Assembly (NCBI GenBank): GCA_036245525.1
Contig: BTPG01000001.1
Location: 183,526,663 to 183,590,662, forward strand
Length of the DNA: 64,000 bases
DNA from: Semisulcospira habei
Lineage: Eukaryota > Mollusca > Gastropoda > Semisulcospiridae
Reading direction: 5' to 3'
This document shows positions 54,582 to 64,000 of this stretch, in pieces. Position 1 is the first letter of the stretch. The number at the start of each line of letters is the position of its first letter. The notes beneath the pieces were generated by a model. The model had not been told where the DNA came from, ran no database searches, and was given only the letters and a program-made list of their open reading frames with translations. Position numbers and translations under genes: made by a program.

Positions 54582-55994
54582 GATCTGGGAGCAAAAGAAA
54601 TGGCCAGTAGAATGGACACAGTCTCTAGTGATCCCGCTCCCCAAGAAAGGAAACATGAAACAGTGCCAGAACTACAGAACTATCAGTCTGATAAGTCACC
54701 CTAGCAAAGTAATGCTTAGAATCATTCTCAACCGCCTCAAAACTTTCGCCGAGTAACTGCTGGCAGAAGAACAGGCTGGCTTCAGAGTTGGAAGAAGCAC
54801 TGTAGAGCAGATTTTCAACTGCCGCGTCCTGATCGAGAAACATCTGCAGCATCAGCGCGAACTCTACCACAACTTCATTGATTTCAGGAAAGCATTTGAT
54901 CGCGTCTGGCACGACGGACTCTGGCAAGTCATGAGATCATTCAACATAGAGGAGGGACTGATCCAAATGATAGAAGCGCTTTACAAGAACGCCTGCAGCG
55001 CGGTTCTACTTAACAATCGGTCAGGCGAGTTCTTCAGGACGACGATCGGTGTCCGTCAAGGATGCCTGCTCTCTCCTGTCCTTTTCAACATATTCCTGGA
55101 GAAGATCATGCAGGAAACCCTCCACGACCACCATACTTCAATCTCTATTGGTGGCAGATCCCTGTGCAATCTTCGATTCGCAGACGATATTGACCTCATG
55201 GCAGGCAGCAATAGTGAGCTCCAAAACCTGACAGACAAACTTTCAAGTAGCGCAGGGTCTTATGGCATGGAGATCAGTACGGATAAAAGCAAAGTGATGA
55301 TCAACACCACAAGCGACAGCAGCAGCAACATTCACATGAACGGCCAGAAGCTAGAAGAGGTCAATAGCTTCAAGTACTTGGGAGCCACCCTGTCCAAAGA
55401 CGGTAGTTGCGTAGCAGAGATCCGTATCAGGATAGGTACAGCAACATCCGCAATGGCCAGGCTGGACAGGATATGGCGAAGTAACTCCATCAGCTTCACC
55501 ATCAAGTACAGGCTTTACAAGTCCCTCGTAGTGTCTATTCTACTCTACGGCTGTGAGACTTGGACACTGCTTGCAGACTCAGAAAAGAAAATCCAGGCCT
55601 TTGAGAACAAGTGCCTGAGGAAGTTGCTCCGCATCTCGTACCGCGAGCACAAAACCAACGAATATGTACGGAGCATCGTCACTTCCCTGGTGGGCCCACA
55701 TGAACCCCTTCTGGCAACCGTGAAACGGCGCAAGCTTGCTTGGTTTGGCCACGTGACCCGACACAACACCTTGTCCAAGACTATCCTCCAAGGCACTCTC
55801 GAAGGAAGTCGTCGGCGAGGTCGTCAGAGAAAGAGTTGGGTCGCAAACATAAAAGAATGGACCGAACTCGAGATGCCAGACTTGCTTGCCACCGCCCAAA
55901 ATAGAACTCAGTGGAGAGCACTGTCTGTTGCTGCTGCCTTTCAGTCCCCCCAACGCCCAGTTCGGGCAAGGGACTGATGATGATGATGATGATG
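54582..55994 (+). mobile_element. RTE-clade LINE, 5'-truncated, with 12-bp target-site duplication and (ATG)n tail
   Basis: ATGATCTATAAA flanks it at 54570-54581 and 55995-56006. One frame runs from KIWEQKKWPVEWTQSLVIPL (RT start), NYRTISLISHPSKVMLRIIL, an in-frame TAA after LKTFAE (about 54753), EEQAGFRVGRSTVEQI, FIDFRKAFDRVWHD (motif A), GVRQGCLLSPVLFNIF (motif B), LRFADDIDLMAG (motif C). The C-terminal LYGCETWTLLADSEKKIQAF, KRRKLAWFGHVTRH and SRRRGRQRKSWVANIKEW follow, ending at TGA 55975. The 3' end is (GAT)n/(ATG)n, the simple-repeat tail typical of RTE elements. The 348 codons after 54931 are uninterrupted. The only visible disabling changes are the truncation and the single stop. Confidence 0.92.
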
Positions 55995-56006
55995 ATGATC
56001 TATAAA

Positions 56007-56421
56007 ACTGTGAGCCTTAGTTGCTGAGAAATTTTGTATAGTTGGTGATGAAATCATGAACACATTATCTTTTAAGGCCCGATGGTGCCAGGTGCCCATG
56101 TCTTTTAAGGCCCAATGATGTCAAGTGCCCAAGGTCCAGAAATGTTCAGATTGCCCCTCATGTCTAGAAGCAATGGGTTTGTGTGTGAGTAGGAATAGGT
56201 AATTCATGTAGATGTAATGTGAGTTAGGACCACTATGCATGTAGTTGGAAACATACCTTTTGGGTTTGTCATAGAGTGTCTTGCATAAACAACATGTAAT
56301 GTAAAGTACTTTCTACAAAAATAAGTGTTATGTCCTGTGAAAAAATAATTTACACAAACTCTTCCTGTTGTTTGTATTTTTTTTCTGTTTGTTTGTTATT
56401 TTGTAATGTTTTCTGTGGGTT
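56007..56421. other. Intron with a short direct repeat
   Basis: TCTTTTAAGGCCC(G/A)ATG-type text occurs twice (about 56068 and 56099). Otherwise nothing recognised. Confidence 0.4.
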
Positions 56422-57115
56422 TGTTTCTCACATGCGTTAGCAAAAGTAAGTCTGTGCAATGGACCAGTGGTCATCTGTCCATCTGCCGTTTGTGGTAAAC
56501 TTTAAGGCTGGCATTTTTTCAAGACTATTCAAGCCAAAGTCTTCAAACTTGGTCCAAGGATACTTTATGACTAGACACACCAATTTCAGTGGCTCTCTTA
56601 AAGGTCAAGATCACAGGGGGTCAAGAAATAGGTAAAATAGCTATATCTTTACCAAATACTATTGTCAGCTCAAAAACCCAAACCTTGTACAGCGATACCT
56701 AGTGTTAATACGTTCCTATGCGTACTAATTTGGGTGACCCTTCAGGCAGTGCAAGGGTTGCAAGAGACCAGTATATGTGTGAAAAATGCCAATACCAGGG
56801 TCTCATTTTTGGTAGAATTTTAGTTTGTATCAGTGTTTTTGCAAACCCTTCAGTGAAATTTGGACCATGGGTTGCTGATGATAAGACCATTCTGTGCATA
56901 CTAATTTGGTTAACCCACGGCAAAGGCCAGGGGTCAAAGGGGGTTGACAAATAATGGTATATCAATGTGCATAAATTGTAAGACAACATGGATTTTGCTA
57001 GTATAAAAGTCTTGCATATTTCAGTGACCTATGGAAAACAGTAAGGTCATAAAGGTCAGGTTAAGTGGATATATGTGAAGCATGTGAGCCATAATGGCTT
57101 TGCCATTTTTGTTTG
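56422..57115. repeat. Dispersed GCTCACATG repeat, copy with both ends
   Basis: Starts TTTCTCACATGCGTTAGCAAAA, has CCAAGGATACTTTATGACTA, AAAGGTCAAGATCACAGGGG, CTATGCGTACTAATTTGGGT, and ends AAGCATGTGAGCCATAATGG at about 57085-57110. A (GT)n tract follows at 57117-57155. Confidence 0.7.
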
Positions 57116-57155
57116 TGCTGGTGTGTGTGTGTGTGTGTGTGTCTGTGTGTGTGTG

Positions 57156-57675
57156 ACATTTTTGAAAAGGTGCCATGTTGATGTTTCTGTTTGCATGTAA
57201 ACAATTCATGCACTACTTTTTGCTGATTTTCATGTATATATGTATGTATGTTGCCTTGTCATTATTAATTACCATTGTGCATAAATATGAAAATATATAA
57301 AAATGTTCTGCCCTTTGAAGTACATTGTATCTGCATCAGAATTTCCATGTTGTTGTATTGTGCTTTTGCAAACAATGCCCAACAGTCCTCATGAATCCTT
57401 TCTGACACGTCTTTGTATGTTTTCATGATTTAGGTTTGCATGATAGGTACATGTATGTACAATAATCAGCAAAACATATAAAACATATGTATGGTTTCTG
57501 TTCTGTTTTTGTTGTTGCTGTCCACTGCTTTTTTTCTTCAGTGAAATATCATGCATAAAAGAGCAGAAAATGGGTAACCAGTTAAAATATGTGCTGATCC
57601 TAGATTTTAGACCTTACAGTTGAGGGTGGGGAGGTTCAAAATCGATAACCAGTATGCACATATATGATATAATTT
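57156..57675. other. Intron, nothing recognised
   Basis: AT-rich intronic sequence without repeat or coding signal. Confidence 0.4.
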
Positions 57676-58098
<423 letters not shown>

Positions 58099-58162
58099 AA
58101 AATTACGTCTCTTGGAGCTATTCTGATTGAGTGCATTTTTTGGCTTTTGGGTGACGCCTTTG

Positions 58163-59412
<1,250 letters not shown>

Positions 59413-59648
59413 CTAACCCTATCACTGCCAGATGACAAGAAGCAACACCCACATGCAAGAAGCATAGATCTTCACTGCCCTTGCAGTCGCTGGGTTCATG
59501 AGGAAAATGTGTGTGAGGAGCTATGCCTCTTGCCAGCCTCATTCCTGTCCATGTGCCTAAGGCGGATGAGATTTTTGTTTTTAGCAATTAATGTCAGAGG
59601 ATTTTGAGAGACCTGATTTGTGGTGGCTGCTGGCAGTGAGAGGGTTAA
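59413..59648. mobile_element. TTAA-type MITE with 18-bp inverted ends
   Basis: Left CTAACCCTATCACTGCCAG and right CTGGCAGTGAGAGGGTTAA; read inward they agree at about 17 of 19 positions. TTAA on the right, CTAA on the left (one substitution). 236 bp. Part of the interior is shared inverted with 7125-7347. Confidence 0.7.
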
Positions 59649-60076
59649 ATGTGGAATCAGAAAAAAACACTTGTTCAGCTTTACTCTTTTTCACACATTA
59701 TTGTGAAAATGTGCTTGTTACTTTATGGTTTCTGTTACATTACAGCTGTGCGTACATTTTTGATACTAAATATTGGATTGTTGGCAGGTTTGTATTATCT
59801 GCTTAAGGAAAACAGTGTTCGAATTGGTTAGCATTTGAGATGGTCTTCATGAGAAAATATTTGTGACATATACAGTGTTTTGGGTTGATGAAAGTTAGCC
59901 CTATTATAGCAAAAAAGAGCAATCAAAAAGTGATAGATTAAGATACCTTCTCATTGTTTATGTGGGCAGGGAACTTGGTGTAATTATAGGTACACAAAAA
60001 GTGATTAAGATACCTTCAAATTGTTTATTTGGGTAGTTAACTTGGTGTAATTGTAGTTACTGTAAGTATCTTACAG

Positions 60077-60260
60077 ATAATAATAATAATAATAATGAGT
60101 ATTTATATAGCGCTTAATCTTACTCAAAAGCTCTAAGCGCTTTACAATCTGTACACAAAAATAAAAATACAATGACATATGCACATAACAAACAAAGCAC
60201 AATGCCCGAACACACCACTTTTACAATAAACTAAACAACAATACATACATAATAATTTAT
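60077..60260 (-). mobile_element. CR1/L2-like LINE 3'-tail fragment
   Basis: (TAA)n then TGAGTATTTATATAGCGCTTAATC, GCTCTAAGCGCTTTACAATC; matches in layout the 3' end of the minus LINE at 31741 (GAGTACTTGTATAGCGCC ... GCTCTAGGCGCTTAAC). Only the 3' UTR is present. Confidence 0.65.
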
Positions 60261-60370
60261 ATTCTAATTAACATTCAGTCTAAACAAGATGTCTTTACTG
60301 TTACATAATTGATGTACTGACTTATTGCTGTGTGTTTTCCCCATGCTCGTCTGAACGGACGGTGGTACAG

Positions 60371-60493
60371 CAGTGAGGGAGTGTCGCTCTGGAGAGTTCC
60401 GCTGTTATGACGGCACATGCATTCCCTCTGCCCAGGAGTGCGACTCGCGGCCTGACTGCCCTGACATCTCTGATGAAGATCCAAATCGCTGCA
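60371..60493 (+). CDS. LDL-receptor class A module exon 6
   Basis: 123-bp phase 1-1 exon, donor GTAAGG at 60494. The acceptor is a tandem NAGNAG (ACAGCAG), so the exon may start at 60371 or 60374; both keep the frame and differ by one codon. Spacing 6-4-6-5-10: the last loop [10 protein letters not shown] is two residues longer than in exons 1-5. Core [13 protein letters not shown] retains calcium-cage Asp/Glu. Read on the opposite strand it gives a longer open frame, which is a shadow. Confidence 0.88.
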
Positions 60494-60724
60494 GTAAGGG
60501 CCCCACTGAATTGGCTAGCATAAATTAGTATTGGCATAACTACGATCAGGCTAGCACAACTTAGTATTAGCATAACAACAATCAGATTTGGCTTCTTTAT
60601 TAACAGTTAAAGTGAGTATTTTGGTGTTAATATATTATACGAACTGCCTTTGCTTGATGTATCAGCATAACCAGCAGATGTCCTTACAAGACTAGAATTA
60701 AGTGTGCAACACAGCGGAGGACAT

Positions 60725-61837
60725 TTAACCCTTTGAACCCTGAGTAAATAAGAAGTCTATATACCCTTCAGCCCTGACTTTATTTGAGAAATTTCTGTTG
60801 AAAATGGGTGTGCACTGAAAAATATTTGTAAATAATACTTTACAACAGATGTCCCCATAAAGGTATATATGTACAGATTTGCCATTGGATGGACTACCGT
60901 TTTATGGACTTGACCACACTGTGTCACGTGTGTCGTAATGCCTGGCGACAAAAATAGTGACAGGTGACAATAAACTTGAAAAAAGTGTCTGGTGCGTGAC
61001 AGGTCGCTGGTACTTAACATGTATCACTAAATAGGGTGTCTGTTAGTGTGACACATAAGTGTCCATGCATTTCCAGCATGCCGATACAACGTAAGGCCCC
61101 TACCTTGTCACCAGATATCAATGTTTACACCTGACACTGATAAGGCATATCCACGGTCTAGACAGCATGTAATAAGCGGCATCGAATGATGAGCAGTGTG
61201 TCTGTGTTGTGTCTCGTACACGATCGGATGGAAGTACCAGTGTTGTAAAGACTATACACGTACTACACATGTGACTAATGTGTGTCGTTTGTGTCCACAG
61301 AGTCACCTACAGGTGCACCAAGGTGTGGCATCAACAAACAAAAAAAAAAGGAATATCAATTAGAACCTCCGAATTCAGCATTAGAATCAAACTGTAAGTC
61401 ATTGCCGTTGTCAGTGCCTCAAACGGCGATCACTCCAGCTGACACTGCCAACATGTGGTTATGCTGCCTCGCAGTAGGTAGGCACACATGTCCCAATACA
61501 TCAAAGCTATCTGCTTTTGAAACCATGTCTCCAAACACAAAATTGTATCACTCCGAATATCTACACATCCACTCGCCATTCCGACCGTAATTCCCACGCT
61601 AACGCCGCAAAACTGACCGCATACCACAGACGAATGTACGTGCGTACTATCAGGCCGTGTACTGAGTGTAAACAGGATGTGTCAGTGCGAAGGGCGAGGT
61701 CACCCCACACGCAGCGAGGCTCGCGCGTCACCGGGCGCGCGATACGAAACACCTGACACCGCTGTAGCGGTTTCTCGGGTTCAACGGTATACGAGGCTGC
61801 CAACCACTACAGCGGTTTGCCGGGTTCAAAGGGTTAA
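60725..61837. mobile_element. TTAA-flanked piggyBac-type element with 12-bp perfect inverted ends
   Basis: TTAA 60725-60728 then CCCTTTGAACCC; GGGTTCAAAGGG (61822-61833) then TTAA 61834-61837. 1,113 bp. The subterminal right part has two direct copies of (T/C)AGCGGTTT..CGGGTTCAA(C/A)GG and the palindrome CCGCTGTAGCGG, similar to CCCGCTATAGCGGG near 15740. No transposase domain recognised. It lies between LDLa exons 6 and 7 and contains the candidate exon 61301-61393. Confidence 0.8.
61301..61393 (+). CDS. Candidate phase 1-1 linker exon inside a TTAA element
   Basis: Acceptor GTTTGTGTCCACAG (ends 61300) and donor GTAAGT (61394) bound 93 bp with no stop in the LDLa-compatible phase. The text SPTGAPRCGINKQKKKEYQL is followed by EPPNSALESN: a Pro/Lys-rich linker with one cysteine, not an LDLa module. 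Joined between exons 6 and 7 it gives AAG and TTT junction codons and keeps the frame. It could equally be part of the transposon's own lost gene or chance. RNA evidence would decide. Confidence 0.35.
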
Positions 61838-63045
61838 TTCTAGTCGAGTAAGCACCTTTCTTGGTTTTCCTGATGTATGAAGCAAGAGGTGATTTTCAAT
61901 ATTATTTATTTAGTCCAGTCCAAAACAAAAATAGACAGAGCCATGGACCTTCACTGTGTCCGACATACCAAGTGAAGGGCACTACAATACATTGTGAGAT
62001 CTTTCACCTTGTTGGCTGTGAATGTATGCTTTACAGCAGAATTTCATTACTTTCTAAAGTCAGTTATAGTATTTTAGTGAATTCACCATGTGTTGGATTA
62101 TAACAATGATCCTGATTATGCCAAGGTTTTAATTGTCTTGTGAGCCATTTTTCCTTCATCACTTTGTGAGATGAGACAAGCAGCATTAATGTGCTTTTGC
62201 ATTATGTAAACATGTCGAGTCAAGACCTCAGACTGTTGGTATTCTTCTTTTTCCATGTGAGACTCACTAGGAAAATAAGACTATGCAAAATGTTTTCCAT
62301 TGCCAGTAAGTCATTAGAGTTACAAACTATTGAAATGTGAGAATTTTGTATTTGTCAGAGCAGTGGAATCCATTTAGGTTTACCTTCTTCACAAGGTTTT
62401 TTGGGAAGGAAAGCATATCCAGTAAATTCATGAATAGTATTTGGTGGTTATACAATATATCCATCCATGTGTCCAAGAAGGAAAAACTGGATGGATTGTA
62501 GGTCTGGCTTATTAAAAAAAAACAACTATCTTTAGATTTGAAATGTACATTTCCTAAGTTTTAACATGTACTTATTTAGGCTGAAATGACAATGGTCTTT
62601 ACTCTGCTAGTCTGTAGGTTTCTTGTTCAGGTCTCTATGTTAACAAAAATATAGATTTTTCTGCTAGAAATTAATGTTTAGGGGGAGACTAATGGGTAGA
62701 CCATCGGAAACCGATGATGTCGCCATTGTGCATGACTTCTATTTGTGGGTGCGGGTGTGGCTGGCCAAGCTTTTTGAGTAACAAACTGATTGATACAAGT
62801 ACTTATTTGACGTCATGACTAACGGCTCTTTTATGCTTTCATGTGACTGACACTAACTCTGACAGTCATTAATGCATGCAGGTTTACTGAACTTTATACA
62901 CAGTAACACTCATGATTATCATCATCAATGACACAGATCATCTCATATTTTTCTGTTAATACTTAAATAACTGGTTACCAATGTACCCACACTAGCCACT
63001 GCATGTGGAGCCACTGCATGTGGAGAACTAACGGGTATTTTCCAG
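61838..63045. other. Intron between exons 6 and 7, nothing recognised
   Basis: AT-rich, no repeat family recognised; ends in acceptor GGGTATTTTCCAG. Confidence 0.45.
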
Positions 63046-63171
63046 TTCCTTTTTCGGGGCTGTGTGCACCCAGTGAGTACCAGTGTGACGATGGCAGCTG
63101 TATCCTGGCTGTGCTGCGCTGTGACGGATTTATTGACTGTGTGGATGGGTCTGATGAATATCATGACTGCC
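63046..63171 (+). CDS. LDL-receptor class A module exon 7
   Basis: 126-bp phase 1-1 exon; acceptor AACGGGTATTTTCCAG, donor GTAAGA at 63172. Five residues (PFSGL) precede the first cysteine. Spacing 6-4-6-5-9; core [13 protein letters not shown] is a textbook calcium cage. [10 protein letters not shown] closely resembles CISAVLRCDG of exon 5, suggesting that these two modules are the nearest relatives in the set. Confidence 0.9.
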
Positions 63172-63850
63172 GTAAGAACTTGCCTCACTAGCCCTAACCC
63201 CCTAGTGCATGCAGCCACCTATACATGGTATCAGTGGCTGCACGCACAAAGAAGTTATTGTTCAGGTTTGTGTTGTCCTGTCTGTTGGTTTCTATGTTTG
63301 TTGTATTTCTCTGTTGCATTTCTCAGCTGCAGGGAAAGTGGACTGAGCTTCACAGAAGAAAAGCTTTTGTATAGAATCAGGGTCTTTGAGGCAACACACA
63401 AAAATCACTTTGTTTGACACTACTAAGTACTTTCTTTCAAATTGTTTCACATCACCCTTTTCATCACTTTTTCATAATCAGAGAAACGTCTTCATTCACT
63501 CAATTCCTGTATCTGCAATCATGCTTGGCTTGTTTTTTGGGGGAGTGCAAGGGAGCATGCAGGAGCCATGACAATTACCTTTTGCTTTTGGGGTAAGGGT
63601 AGACTGGGTTAAAAGACATGGTGATTGATGTAAGGAGGGATATGTAGAAATGTGTGTTAATAATGTCTTCATATATGCAGTCCTTATGTTGTTTTTAGTT
63701 TGTGTGTATTTTGTTCTGTTCTTTAATTGTTTTATTTATTTCAGTTATGTTTAACACAAAATAAATGTACCAGCTCTAGCCTCCATTGCTTGATAATATA
63801 ACCATTTTTAGATGTAGTTTTATGTTTGTTTGTTTTTTATCTTCTTTTTT
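63172..63850. other. Intron after exon 7, nothing recognised
   Basis: No further LDLa pattern before the window ends, so the next exon lies beyond 64000. Confidence 0.45.
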
Positions 63851-64000
63851 TGGGCTCATGTTCAGTAGCAAAAGTGAGTCTGTGTATTGGGCCATCTGTT
63901 GTTTGTCCATTGTCCACCTTCTGTCATCCAATTGTCTGTCGTCCGCGGTAAACTTTAATGTTGACATTTTCTCGGAGACTGTTCAAGACACAGACTTAAA
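63851..64000. repeat. Dispersed GCTCATG repeat, start of a copy cut by the window end
   Basis: GGGCTCATGTTCAGTAGCAAAAG, GTGAGTCTGTGTATTGGGCC, GGTAAACTTTAATGTTGAC match the starts of the copies at 9178 and 56422. Confidence 0.7.

Noticed and set aside
61430..61803. Minus- and plus-strand frames in the right part of the TTAA element
   Set aside because: Opposite-strand overlapping frames with no domain; probably composition effects in GC-rich transposon DNA.

Overview
The window is animal nuclear DNA. Coding sequence is sparse, exons are bounded by canonical GT-AG introns, and most of the length is intron filled with nested transposable elements and microsatellites. The mix of LINEs, short microsatellite-tailed retroposons, piggyBac-type pieces and small inverted-repeat elements suggests a lophotrochozoan, most plausibly a mollusc. 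That placement is an inference from the repeats, not from a diagnostic gene.

Host gene. Seven short exons on the + strand (6941-7063, 7753-7878, 39565-39681, 40594-40704, 52799-52915, 60371-60493, 63046-63171) each encode one complete six-cysteine LDL-receptor class A (LDLa) module. All seven are phase 1-1, so they can be joined in any combination without shifting frame, and none of the six junctions creates a stop codon. Together they supply about 281 codons spread over 56 kb. The layout (one module per exon, long introns, phase 1) is that of an LRP/megalin-type or other mosaic LDLa receptor. No EGF, YWTD propeller, CUB, membrane or cytoplasmic exon is visible, so the paralogue cannot be named and both gene ends lie outside the window. 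A possible eighth phase 1-1 exon (61301-61393) sits inside a TTAA-flanked transposon.

Layout. 1-2.2 kb: repeat fragments and a long (CG)(AC) tract. 2.2-4.7 kb: CR1/jockey-like LINE pieces (-). 4.8-6.0 kb: inverted-repeat element with AAGTCCCTTCT ends. 6.4-8.1 kb: candidate minus-strand exon, LDLa exons 1-2 and TTAA elements. 8.4-10.0 kb: dispersed repeats. 10.4-13.0 kb: two-exon piggyBac-like transposase remnant split by an RTE-like LINE. 13.0-15.8 kb: GC-rich unclassified element with coding-like tandem repeats. 16-19 kb: LINE scraps, a dispersed repeat with about 170-bp units, and SINE copy 1. 20.5-27.7 kb: a nest in which RTE-like and CR1-like LINEs are inserted into each other, plus a large inverted repeat. 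28-31.4 kb: 475-bp tandem duplication and a LINE 3' end. 31.7-35 kb: LINE inside LINE, then a tRNA-headed SINE. 37.5 kb: SINE copy 2. 38.8-39.1 kb: MITE and minisatellite. 39.5-40.7 kb: LDLa exons 3-4. 44.1-52.2 kb: stacked inverted-repeat elements holding RTE copy 4, SINE copy 3 and a BED-finger DNA transposon. 52.8 kb: LDLa exon 5. 54.6-56.0 kb: RTE LINE with target-site duplication. 57-58.3 kb: (TA)n-filled foldback. 60.4-63.2 kb: LDLa exons 6-7 around a TTAA element.

What stands out is the transposon stratigraphy, readable from exact target-site duplications. The best second-look items are a TTAA-flanked family whose ends carry a conserved TTCAAGGGTGGTGCCA hairpin, a SINE sharing its 3' tail with a neighbouring LINE, a BED-finger transposon with perfect 14-bp inverted ends but a 6-bp duplication, and reciprocal nesting of two LINE families. 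All statements are read by eye; no alignment or database search was run.
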